Source of the DNA: Zantedeschia hybrid cultivar
Taxonomy: Eukaryota > Streptophyta > Magnoliopsida > Alismatales > Araceae
Assembly: GCA_030544215.1 (NCBI GenBank)
Contig: JARZZO010000006.1
Coordinates: forward strand, 46,166,501-46,230,500
DNA length: 64,000 nucleotides
Direction of reading: 5' to 3'
Shown here: positions 32,966 to 43,880 of the stretch, piece by piece
Numbering within the stretch: position 1 is the first letter of the stretch
How the letters are laid out: every line of letters starts with the position of its first letter
The notes under the pieces: model-generated
Database searches by the model: none
Told to the model about the DNA's origin: nothing
The model's input: only the letters and a program-made list of their open reading frames with translations
Translations under genes and position numbers: made by a program

Positions 32966-35566
32966 ATGTCGTCACCTAACCCCCTTCGTTGCATACTTGA
33001 TGCAAACAAACTCACGGGACCAAATTATATTGACTGGTTACGCAACCTGAAGATTGTCCTCAGGTGTGAAAAGCTAGCCTATGTCCTGGATCAACCAGAT
33101 CCAGTACAACCCGGTGATAATGCTAACGAAGATGAATTAATGATGTTTGAAAATTGGAAGGAGGACTCTGTCAAAGTCCAGTGTTATATGCTTGGTTCAA
33201 TGAACAATGAACTGCAACGACAGCATGATAACATGGAACCTAAGTCCATTCTGAATCACCTACAAGAGTTGTTTGGTGAACAATCAAGAACAGAAAGATA
33301 TGAGATATCTAAGAAATTGTTCAGGACCAGAATGAGCGAGGGTACATCTATGCAAACTCATGTACTCAAGATGATAGAATGGATTGAGAGGCTTGTAGTG
33401 CTCGGCTTTGTTATGAACAATGACCTGAGCATCGACTTAATTCTACAGTCCCTTCCATATTCATTTTCACAATTCATTATCAACTTCAATATGAACAAAA
33501 TTGAAGTTACACTGGCTGAACTGCTCAACATGTTGAAGACAGCAGAAGGAACTATCCAGAAAGATAAGCCAAATGTAATGCTTGTTGGTAAGACCAACAA
33601 GAAAAGAAAAGCTGGACAGACCTTTAAGAAAGGTAAGCCTAAGAAGCTAGTGAAAAGCAAACCGGCGGTTCAAAAGGACAAAGCTAAAGTCAATGACAAA
33701 GGTCAGTGTTTCCACTGCCATAAAGAAGGTCACTGGAAGAGAAACTGCAAGATCTATCTAGCAGAAAAAGCAAAGGAGAAGCTTGGTGAAGCTTCAGGTA
33801 TACTCATGATCGATCTTAACTTGTCTTATAGAGAATCAACATCTTGGGTATTAGATACTGGATGTGTTTCTCATATCTGCAATAACTTGCAGGTGCTAAC
33901 AAGTAAAAAAAGATTGAACCGCGGAGACGTAGATCTGAGGCTCGGGAATGGAGCAAAAGTTGTTGCGTTAGCTGTGGGGACAGCAAGACTTCAGATGCCG
34001 TCAGGAGACTCATTGGAACTGATAGATTGTTATTATGTTCCGACCATTATTAGGAATATCATATCTATTTCATGCGTAGATAAACAAGAATATTCTATGA
34101 AACTAGAGAATAAAGGTTGTTCCATTTATCAAGGAGACAAATTGTTTGCTTCTGGATATTTATTGAATGGATTATATTTACTTGATATTTCATATGATGT
34201 TTGTCTGGTAAATAAATCTCTTGAACACTTAGATAAGGATGTGAATAAATCGTGCCTATGGCATTGTAGGCTAGGTCATATAAATGAGAACAGGATCATC
34301 AGGTTGCAAAAGAATGGATATATTGATCCATTTGATTATGAATCATTTGCAACTTGTGAAGCTTGTCTCATGGGAAAAATGACCAAAGCTCCATTCTCAG
34401 GACATGGAGAAAGAGCTAAGGACTTATTGGAACTAATACATAGTGATGTATGTGGTCCAATGTCCACTCATGCTATGGGTGGTTACTCATACTTTGTTTC
34501 ATTTATAGATGATTTCTCAAGATATGGCTACATATATTTAATGAAATATAAGTCAGAAGTCTTTGATAAATTTAAAGAGTTTAAAAATGAAGTTGAGAAC
34601 CAGACTGGAAAGAGTATCAAAACTCTTCGATCAGATCGAGGGGTTGAATACTTAAGTACAGATTTCACACAATATCTTAAGAATAATGGTATTTTGTCTC
34701 AGTGGACTCCTCCCTATACACCACAATTAAATGGTGTATCGGAAAGGAGAAATCGTACTCTATTAGATATGGTACGATCAATGATGAGTTATGCTAAACT
34801 TCCAATCTCTTTATGGAGATATGCACTATTGACTGCTGCATATCTGTTGAACAAAGTTCCCAGTAAGTCAGTATCTTCCACTCCATATGAGATATGGAAA
34901 GGAAAGAAACCAGATTTTAAGCATGTTAGAGTCTGGGGTTGTCCTGCACATGTCAAAAGACATGATCCAGACAAACTGGATTCCAGGACAAAGAAATGTA
35001 GATTTGTGGGATATCCAAAAGAGACTTTTGGATATTATTTCTATCAGCCTAGCGATCAAAGGATGTTTGTCGCAAAAAGAGCGGTCTTCTCAGAGAAAGA
35101 ATATCTTTCAAAAGAAGACAGTGGGAGCAAGATAGAACTGGAAGAAATTCTAGACTCACAAATCAACACTAGTTCATCTAATGAACCATTGACTCAAGAA
35201 CTTGTTCAAGATGATACACAAAAGGTTCGCAGATCAGGTAGAGTGCCTAAGCAGCCTGAAAGATATGTTGGACATATCGATGATGGCAAACCAAAAGTGC
35301 ACTTAAATGAGGATGATGATCCTCAAACCTACCAAGAAGCTATAAATAGTCAAGAATCAGAAAAATGGCAAGAGGCAATGAATTCTGAAATTCAGTCCAT
35401 ATATGCCAACCAAGTTTGGAACTTGGTTGATCTGCCCGAAGGTATAGTACCTATTGGCAGTAAATGGATGTTTAAAAGAAAGATCGGGGCAGATGGACAG
35501 ATTGACACATACAAGGCAAGGCTGGTAGCAAAAGGATATCGTCAAAGGCAAGGCATTGACTATGAC
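32966..35566 (+). CDS. Element B: gag-protease-integrase-RT polyprotein, cut by K
   Basis: Open for 867 codons, start MSSPNPLRCILDANKLTG shared with D and C. In order: gag core to about residue 235; CCHC knuckle CFHCHKEGHWKRNC (about 248-261); protease LDTG with Asp at 297; integrase zinc site H433, H438, CEACLMG near 465; integrase catalytic residues about D494, D515 and E561 (SDRGVEYLS); NGVSERRNRTLLDMVRSMMS; acidic linker; RT start with KWMFKRKIGADGQID and QGIDYD. K then interrupts at the ETFSPV motif. A host-like reader would run 14 foreign codons into the K LTR. Frame continues at 41013. It is the least damaged coding region of the copia elements here. Confidence 0.92.
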
Positions 35567-38301
35567 TGTAACGACCCGCCATCCTATGACCGGAGACCCG
35601 ATCACTAAATGGATGTCGGCCCATTAACTGCGGGTTCACACCCGGATCTCACGCAACATATCTAGAGGAGTAAGTGCTAAACAAGGCTAAATATAACAAT
35701 CACACGGACTACAAAGATATAACAAGTGCGCAGGAAGGAAGATAACAATGTCCGTATACAGTCCAACAATAATTACATGGTCCAACAAATTAAATAAGTA
35801 CAGGCAGAAGTAAAGTACAACAACATCGGGGCATACCCCGGAACTGAGACAGCTGCTGGTCCGCACACCAAGAAGACACCACCCGCCGCCAAATGCCACG
35901 AGGTCCACACCTGAAACCGCAGGGAGTAAGCCACACCAGAATTGGGCTCAGTAGGGATCATCCGATCCCCTGCCTCCCACTCACACACCACAAGTGCAAC
36001 AACACAGATATATGACAATTAAACAAAGTAGTAAACATAGCACCCATCCTGATATGAAACATACGATAAGCAGTGTAGCAGGAACAGTTCTAAGCAACCC
36101 GAAGAACCCAACACAGAGTCACGACTCACAGTCAAAGTCCACAAAGCGACTGAACCACACTGTCGACCGAAGTCAAACGTCGCCTCACAACACTACCACC
36201 ACTACTCACGCCTGTCCGCCCCTACAGTGTTCCGGGGCACTGTAGGGTGAGGCAGTGAATCAAACTAGGACTAGCTGGACCAGTGTACCACCACTGCCCT
36301 GCTACGTGTGCACACAAGCAGTCTAGACTACTGTCCTACCGACCGGATTGCCTCCACGCTAGGCCTCAGCGCTTCAGGAGGGCCCTGGGGACCGGCGAAC
36401 CCCCGTCAAGCCGAAGCTACAGGAACTACCCACAACCCTAACCTCCCGGGCTGCGTCAGGCCAAAGGGCTAAGGGTACCACTCGTAACCTTGATCAAAGG
36501 TCACATCAGGCCCAGTGGCTACAGGGGTAAAACAACTCCAACAGTACCACAACCAGCTCCACAGCAAGAAACGTGCCGGAAGCTGCCACGACAAACAGGG
36601 AAACCCCGACCCGCTGAGACCAAACAGCGACCCCTCGGATAGCACACCGGCTACTCCGGCCCGACGGGCTCAAGGCGATCCTGCTTCCCTCAGCCAAAGG
36701 TAAAACACAACATGTACCCCTTCTCCCACCAGTACGGCACAATGCCTCACAGACACCATGACCCTGTCCCCATCGGTCTATGGTGACAAACGTAAACCAC
36801 AGTTATTCCGATTCCATATTCGCATAAGCACACACACACACAACATGATTCCATTCACACAGTAATCTCCGTCTCGCCGTACAGCTTAAAGCATGCATTT
36901 GAACCATCCAACAGTGAAATATATGACAAATAACAGGAGTTAAGCATTCCTGTCTTGAATCGCGTCGACCGAGGTCGACGCCATTCAAGACCCTCAAACA
37001 GGTTCCTTATAATCAGATTATTCCTTAAATCACGTCGACATAGGGAGTCGCCCTTTTAAAACGCGTCGACGTCCACATACGCCATTCACCAAAGAATTCC
37101 CGATTGCAGAACCCTCGATCGGGGTCATTTCTGCCTAAAAGGCGTCATGATGGCCCGACGTCCTTCTAAAAGGCGTCGTCCATACATGACGTCTTTTAGC
37201 GCCAGAACCCCGTACTCACGAAACCTAGAACAGGGAGGTTTCTGCCCTAAAAGGCGTCGTACTGCCCTGACGTCCTTCTAAAAGGCGTCGACTAGGCACG
37301 ACGCCGTTTAGCGCCAGAAACCTGGTTCCCTGGTTCCAACCCGAGGGTTTCTCCCTCAACCCCAAACACCCCGAAAATGCCGCAAAACAGAAGGAGGAGG
37401 AAAGGGAGATCAACTACCATAAGCATGCTACATATCCACGTTCACGAGCACGGTCAAACCCACAAGAACACCCCTTAAACATGCTCATTCTAACCCAAAA
37501 CATAACATGCCATGCCAAGGAAATCATGAGCAACACATTCACAGTCCATGCAAGGTTCGTCCCCCTACCGGTTCTTGAACTCCACCAAGCTCCGTGCCGC
37601 CAACCCGCTGCACTGCAGACCGCCGCCGGTACCCTCGAGGACGCCGCCACTCCGCCGGGACGTCGGCCGCTGTCCGGAGAATGGAACGCCGCGAAGGAAG
37701 TGGTGGAGGTAGAGGTGAGAGGTAGGGAGGTGTTGGAGTGGTGGAAGAGGAAGAAGAGGAAGGGAAGGGGAAAAGAGAGTCGGAGAGGGCGGAGAGGGCG
37801 AGGAGAGAGAGAGTGAAGGTGAGAATGAGGGAAAGAAGGGGAGGCTCGCGGGGTCAATCCGAATCCAGCTAAAACGCGTCGATCGAGGTAGACGCCAATC
37901 AGTCTGACAGGACGGGCCGTACTGACAGCGGTCTGAAACGCGTCACTCTCCACGGACGCCGTTCAGACGACAGGACAGGCCGTACTGACAACTCTCTGGC
38001 GCCGTACCATGACATCGCAGAGGTCACAGTCTGAATCGCGTCGACCAACATGGACGCCGTTCAGACGATGTGACAGGGGCCGTACTCTCGCGGCCCGAAA
38101 CCTGCCTATGTGGCGCACACGTGGCACAACAACAAGCAGACTTAAATGGCGTCCACACAACCTGACGCCTTTTGAAAGGCGTCGAGCAGTGCTGACGTCA
38201 TTTAGTCAGAAATCTCAAGACCCCCCCCCCCCCAGGGTTCAAACCAGGGGATCCGGCCCGAACCCGACCTGAATACTGAACCCAAAACCTTAGTCCTTAC
38301 A
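35567..38301 (-). repeat. Element K: 3' LTR
   Basis: 2735 bp. Homologous to the J2 LTR (60943-63473), and more distantly to J1. Contains about twelve GCGTC palindromes (36954-37315 and 37868-38207), a perfect 10-bp hairpin (CCCTACAGTG with CACTGTAGGG at 36219-36247) and the CGGGG-CATA-CCCCG hairpin at about 35826-35840. The frames read through it are not genes. Confidence 0.9.
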
Positions 38302-38322
38302 ATCTCCCCCCCTTAAAAGAAT
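38302..38322 (-). other. Element K: polypurine tract
   Basis: Minus strand CTTTTAAGGGGGGGAGAT adjoining the 3' LTR; preceded by GGACGAAATT as in Tekay/Del-type elements. Confidence 0.85.
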
Positions 38323-38677
38323 TTCGTCCACGAAATTTGCAACCACTCAACGCAAAACTCGGCTAACCATCACGTGCCGGCATACCGATCACAACAATCA
38401 TCCTCACCAATCACACACACAAGGCTCTACATAATTGGCCAATCACATTCACACCAAGCTAATCAAGATTCTCGATTCTGACAAAAGCTGAAAGATCAAA
38501 ATAACCACACACTAGCAAGGCACATCTTACAAAACCGATTCTCCACCAAACTCAAATACATAAAAGTGCCACAAGAGTTCACAACCACCTCCAAATAAGA
38601 CAAGACAAAAGCGCTCCTCTAGTCTGATATCTCGAATCCCCACTAAGAGATGCAACACCACTCAATGTCTCGAACAC

Positions 38678-39718
38678 CTACTGACCACTCGGCTCCTGAC
38701 CTGCCTTATTCTTCCGGGGACAGTTCCTCGCGAGATGTCCCTTCCTGCCACAGCCAAAACAGCTACCAGTGATCAAAGGACATATCCGATTACCATGAAA
38801 CCTGCCACAACGGGGACAACGATCCGCAACGTCCCGCCTCGCTTCCTGTTGCCAGCTGACCTCCGTCTGCATCTGCTGAATCGAACCATCTTCATCTTCA
38901 TCACAAGGCATCTCCTGGAACTCAACCTCAAAGTAACTCGAACCACCTGACGAAAAGACCGCTGATCTATCCCTGCTATGTTGCTTCCCCTGTGCTGAAT
39001 GCTCCGATTCCTTTGCCGCGTGTTGGAACTGCATCTCCACCGCTGCCGCGCACCGAACTGCTGACGCCAGGTCCTTACAACAATGAGCTGCCACAAATTC
39101 CCTCAGATCATGCCGAAGTCCATCCACAAATTTCTCCGTCCTAAGATCCTCACGCTCAGATATGTGTGGAGCAAATCTTCCCAGAGCTACAAATTTTATC
39201 TGATATTCTAGAACTGACATACCATCCTGCACCAATTCCATAAACTCCCTTTCCTTGGCCCTACGCACGTGCCTCGGAAAGTACTGTCCACCAAACTCTC
39301 TCACAAAGTCTTCCCAAGGAATCTCTCTCAAGGACCTATCTGGAAACATCAACCCCTTGATAGTGACCCACCAATCATAAGCATCGTCCTTCAGCAAGTA
39401 GGTTGCCAACAAGGTCTTGTCACTCTCAGCACATTCTAGAACATCAAACGCCTTCTCCACTTCCTTAATCCAATGAGCTGCCGCATCTGGAACAGGTTGA
39501 CCCGTGAAAGAAGGGGGCTTCAGCTTCAAGAACCGCTCCATCACCATGGATTGGCCACCTCGGGAATTGGACCCCTCGCTTCCATCTCCCTGCTGATATC
39601 TAGACATAGCCCCAATCATAGCTTCCATGAAGCGATCCACATTATGTCCTTCTGCCCTCGAACCACCATCATCTGCTCTCGAACCACGAGCCAATGGAAC
39701 TCTCCTCTTCGGTGCCAT
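38678..39718 (-). CDS. Element K: Ty3-type Gag
   Basis: Intact 346-codon frame; start taken at MAPKRRVPLARGS (39718), although the frame is open 12 codons further upstream. A retrotransposon gag domain lies at about 60-210: ERFLKLKPPSFTGQPVPDAA, HWIKEVEKAFDVLECAESDK, then AYDWWVTIKG and DFVREFGGQYFPRHVRRAKE. The CCHC knuckle CFGCGRKGHLARNC is near the C-terminus, preceded by a second Cys/His cluster (CPRCGRFHGNRICP). The frame ends in a proper stop after NKAGQEPSGQ; only about 375 bp then separate it from the 3' LTR. Gag would form particles and bind RNA; the enzymes must come from elsewhere. Confidence 0.92.
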   Translation of the reverse strand: MAPKRRVPLARGSRADDGGSRAEGHNVDRFMEAMIGAMSRYQQGDGSEGSNSRGGQSMVMERFLKLKPPSFTGQPVPDAAAHWIKEVEKAFDVLECAESDKTLLATYLLKDDAYDWWVTIKGLMFPDRSLREIPWEDFVREFGGQYFPRHVRRAKEREFMELVQDGMSVLEYQIKFVALGRFAPHISEREDLRTEKFVDGLRHDLREFVAAHCCKDLASAVRCAAAVEMQFQHAAKESEHSAQGKQHSRDRSAVFSSGGSSYFEVEFQEMPCDEDEDGSIQQMQTEVSWQQEARRDVADRCPRCGRFHGNRICPLITGSCFGCGRKGHLARNCPRKNKAGQEPSGQ

Positions 39719-39859
39719 CACTACCCCACAAACACGAAAATCGAACCAAAACACGTCAAAACCTATCTATCTATACCAGCAGCCATCGCCTGTACAGACT
39801 CGTACTTATTGTTGGACTATAATATCTAACCCAGTTTACCACATACTCGACCAGATTGA

Positions 39860-39871
39860 GCTCTGATACCA
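39860..39871 (-). other. Element K: primer-binding site
   Basis: Minus strand TGGTATCAGAGC, two bases inside the 5' LTR edge; initiator Met tRNA complement. Confidence 0.9.
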
Positions 39872-39873
39872 TC

Positions 39874-41012
39874 TGTAACGACCCGCCATCCTATGACCGG
39901 AGACCCGATCACTAAATGGATGTCGGCCCATTAACTGCGGGTTCACACCCGGATCTCACACAACATATCTGGAGGAGTAAGCGCTAAACAAGGCTAAATA
40001 TAACAATCACACGGACTACAAAGATATAACAAGTGCGCAGGAAGGAAGATAAAAATGTCCGTATACAGTCCAACAATAATTACATGGTCCAAAAAATTAA
40101 ATAAGTACAGGCAGAAGTAAAGTACAACAACATCGGGGCATACCCCGGAACTGAGACAGCTGCTGGTCCGCACACCAAGAAGACACCACCCGCCGCCAAA
40201 CGCCACGAGGTCCACACCTGAAACCGCAGGGAGTGAGCCACACCAGAATTGGGCTCAGTAGGGATCATCCGATCCCCTGCCGATTCTTGAACTCCACCAA
40301 GCTCCGTGCTGCCAACCCGCCGCACCGCAGACCGCCGCCGGTACCCTCGAGGACGCCGCCACTCCGCCGGGACGTCGGCCGCCGTCCGGAGAATGGAACG
40401 CCGCGAAGGAAGTGGTGGAGGTAGAGGTGAGAGGTAGGGAGGTGTTGGAGTGGTGGAAGAGGAAGAAGAGGAAGGGAAGGGGAAAAGATAGTCGGAGAGG
40501 GCGGAGAGGGCGAGGAGAGAGAGAGTGAAGGCGAGAATGAGGGAAAGAAGGGGAGGCTCGCGGGGTCAATCCGAATCCAGCTAAAACGCGTCGATCGAGG
40601 TAGACGCCAATCAGTCTGACAGGACGGGCCGTACTGACAGCGGTCTGAAACGCGTCACTCTCCACGGACGCCGTTCAGACGACAGGACATGCCGTACTGA
40701 CAACGCTCTGGCGCCGTACCCTGACATCGCAGAGGTCACAGTCTGAATCGCGTCGACCAACATGGACGCCGTTCAGACGATGTGACAGAAGCCGTACTCT
40801 CGCGGCCCGAAACCCGCCCACGTGGCGCACACGTGGCACAACAACAAGCAGACCCAAATGGCGTCCACACAACCTGACGCCTTTTGAAAGGCGTCGAGCA
40901 GTGCTGACGTCATTTAGTCAGAAATCTCAAGAGCCCCCCCCCCCAGGGTCTAAACCAGGGGATCCGGCCCGAACCCGACCCGAATACTGAACCCGAAACC
41001 TTAGTCCTTACA
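39874..41012 (-). repeat. Element K: 5' LTR, internally deleted
   Basis: 1139 bp against 2735 bp for the 3' LTR. The join at about 40280 (ccctgcc then gattcttgaac) links sequences equivalent to about 35970 and 37570, so about 1.6 kb is missing. Short similarity (cccct-cc) at the two breakpoints suggests a microhomology-mediated deletion after insertion or template switching. Only five of the twelve palindromes remain. Confidence 0.9.
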
Positions 41013-42346
41013 ATGACGAAACCTTTTCTCCAGTTGCCATGATTAAGTCAATCACAATACTTCTTGCAATCGCTGCATTCTATGATTATGAAATACGGTA
41101 AATAGATGTGAAAACATCATTCCTTAACGGGAACCTTCAAGAAGAGGTGTATATGATACAACCTGAAGGATTCACTTCCAAAGAGCATTCAAGCAAGGTA
41201 TGCAAGCTGCAAAGATCCATTTATGGATTAAAGCAGGCATCCCGAACTTGGAACTTAAGATTTGATGAAGCAATCAAATCTTATGACTTCATTAAGAATG
41301 AAGATGAACCTTGTGTATACAAAAAGGCTAGTGGGAGCGCAGTTACCTTTTTGGTACTTTACGTTGATGACATTCTACTAATTGGGAATGATGCAGGAAT
41401 GTTGTCATCAGTAAAGACTTGGTTATCCAAAAACTTCTCCATGAAAGATTTGGGAGAAGCATCCTATATTCTGGGAATAAGGATCTATAGAGATAGGTCC
41501 AAAAGGATGCTTGGCTTATCCCAATCTATGTACGTAGAAACCATAGTCAAAAGGTTTGGCATGGAAAATTTCAAGAGAGGCCTCGTTCCAATGAGGCATG
41601 GAATTTATCTCTCTAAAGAAATGTCTCCCAAGACACCTGAAGAGAAATCATATATGGATAGAGTTCCTTATGCCTCGGCAATAGGATCTATCATGTATGC
41701 AATGCTATGTACTAGGCTTGATGTGGCACACCCACTAAGTGTCACTAGTAGATATCAGGCTGATCCAGGTGAAGAACACTAGAAGGCGGTGAAATGCATC
41801 CTTAGATACTTGAGAAGGACTAAGGATCTATTTCTCATCTATGGAGGAAATGACATGGAACTTCGAGGATATACTAACTCGAGTTTCCAGTAGGATATGG
41901 ATGATAGCAAATCCATGTCTGGATTTGTGTTCATGTTAAATGGAGGTGCAATAAGTTAGAAAAGTTCCAAACAAGAAACAACTACAGATTCGACGACCGA
42001 AGCAGAATACATTGCTGCAGCTGAAGCGGCCAAGGAGGCGGTTTGGATGAAGAAATTCATCTCAGTACTTGGAGTAGTTCCAAGCATTTCAGATCCTATT
42101 CCATTATTGTGTGACAACAAAGGGGCAATAGCTCAAGCGAAGGAGCCTAGATCACATCAGAAGTCAAAGCACATTCTGAGACGATTTCATCTGATTCGTG
42201 AGATTATCGCCCGAGGACATATAGTAGTTGAGAAAGTCTCATCTGAAGATAATGTAGCAGATCCCTTGACTAAGCCATTGTCCCAAAATAATTTAGAACG
42301 TCACCTTAAGTCTATGGGACTTAGACACATGGGTGATTGGCTATAG
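41013..42346 (+). pseudogene. Element B: RT C-terminal part and RNase H
   Basis: Resumes the B frame after the TSD: DETFSPVAMIKSITILLAIA, then VKTSFLNGNLQEEVYMIQPE, RSIYGLKQASRTWNLRFDEA, the catalytic YVDDILLIGND (about 41360-41392), LGEASYILGIRIYRDRSKRM, then RNase H blocks DSTTEAEYIAAAEAAKEAVW and LLCDNKGAIAQAKEPRSHQK, ending MGLRHMGDWL. Stops lie near 41100, 41780, 41891 and 41957; at least two replace Trp and one Gln, consistent with C-to-T decay. The upstream 867 codons have none. Confidence 0.9.
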
Positions 42347-42360
42347 TCCAAGTGGGAGAA
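42345..42360 (+). other. Element B: polypurine tract
   Basis: Ends CCAAGTGGGAGAA before the first 3' LTR copy. Copies of the same tract precede the second and third LTR copies (near 43865 and 45364). Confidence 0.85.
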
Positions 42361-43815
42361 TGTTAGAATTGGGTGGCCTCAAAGCCAATCATTGTACATT
42401 CTAGTTCAAATTATTAATAAAGACAATCATTTCTTCATTTATAGTTCTTGGAAATTAAATATCGTAATGAAGGTCCGTAGACAAATGTATGGGATATTGA
42501 ATCATGATGAGATCATCATAGTGAGATCAATATCCTCAGTCACTTGTCTTAAACAGTTCTCGATCATAGGATATTTAAGATGGACATTAAATATCCAATA
42601 AGATCGACACAAGTTATGTCTGCTCATGTGATGAGGGTGAATGATCTCACATTCACTCGTGTGGTGACATTAAGACAAACATGTGGGTGCTCATTAGAGA
42701 ATGAGTTCATTGAACAGACCAAAATAAGAATTCCTGGATGGTAATTATACCTATTAGTCAATCAGGGAATTCAATCGTTGCAGTAGCACAATTGGTCCTT
42801 TGACCTGAGTCACCAATGATACCTTGTTTGTGGACCATTGTATCTTGATTCTCTGACTTGTGGACTTTAACCATTAAGTCCACGATAGTCGGTCTCTCAG
42901 ATACAGTGGAAAGCTTCCGAAGGTAATTGAGTGAACAACAAGGGATCACTCACTCTTGGTATAAGACTGGAGAGAGAATGTCCTATGGATGTGTACACAG
43001 AAATCCCTGTCCAGGGTCAAATGAAAGAGATGTCTTTCTAGATATTAACTGAGTACTAGAATCCATCTAAATAATGCGATAGAGGGTTTGACTATAAAAC
43101 CATACCCTTGCGTTATTGAGACATTGGATGAGTGAAGGATTTTATCTGTGCGGTATCTACAGACGGAAAGGTTCAATTGAAGGGAACAGTATCCCTTATA
43201 TCTTCTGGGATCATGAGGTAGTGTTTAGTGCTGTTCATGATCAGAAGGCCAAGTGAATTAATCATCAGATGATAATTCACTTGTTTATTAAATTAATCAT
43301 TTAACATATGATGTTTAAATGTTAATTAATAAATATTAAACTCTAGAATCAATTCTAAGTTTAATGGGCCTGAAACCGAACTGATATATGGGCCTAGAGG
43401 GTCACACACATAAGAGTTCTCGTCAGACGGTGAGAGACGTTAAATTTCATGCTTATCTGGGTTTTTATGAAAAGCCGCAGGATAAACATGAAGATTTAAT
43501 GGAGAATTATCCAAGGCCAAACTCTTGGATAATCATGAGGATTAATCCTTGTGCTTATCCTTATTTCTATATAAGGAGGCCAAGGGAGAGGAGTAAAAAG
43601 TTGGTTGGACGAATTACTCACCCCAGATTCTCTATCTCCTCTCTCTCTCTCCTTCTCTTTCTCTTGGAGTAGATCTGTCTCTCTCCGCACATGGTGGATT
43701 TGAGATCTGGTCGGAGCACTCAAGTCGAGGAGAAAATCGCGTCTGCAGCGGGAACTCGTGTGGATACCTCTAGAGATCGTGCGCGTGCGCGATTACCGAG
43801 TCGGAATCATCCACG
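42361..43815 (+). repeat. Element B: 3' LTR, tandem copy 1 (3'-truncated)
   Basis: Begins TGTTAGAATTGGGTGG and follows the 5' LTR to gtcggaatcatccacg, about 130 bp short of the LTR end. It then switches through tgtggatacc to the pol-end sequence ttaagtctatggg and a new polypurine tract (43824-43880). See the tandem-array finding. Confidence 0.92.
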
Positions 43816-43880
43816 TGTGGATACCTTAAGTCTATGGGACTTAGACACATGGGTGATTTGCTATAGTCCAAGTGGGAGAA

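Larger units (their letters stand above)
35567..41012 (-). mobile_element. Element K: gag-only Ty3 (Tekay/Del-like) retrotransposon
   Basis: 5446 bp flanked by atgac (35562-35566 and 41013-41017). LTRs start TGTAAGGACT and end GTCGTTACA on the minus strand. The initiator-Met primer site, an intact gag and a polypurine tract are present, but there is no protease, RT, RNase H or integrase. The polypurine context (GACGAAATTCTTTTAAGGGG) is typical of Tekay/Del chromoviruses. The two LTRs differ by roughly 2-3% by eye where both exist. Confidence 0.9.
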
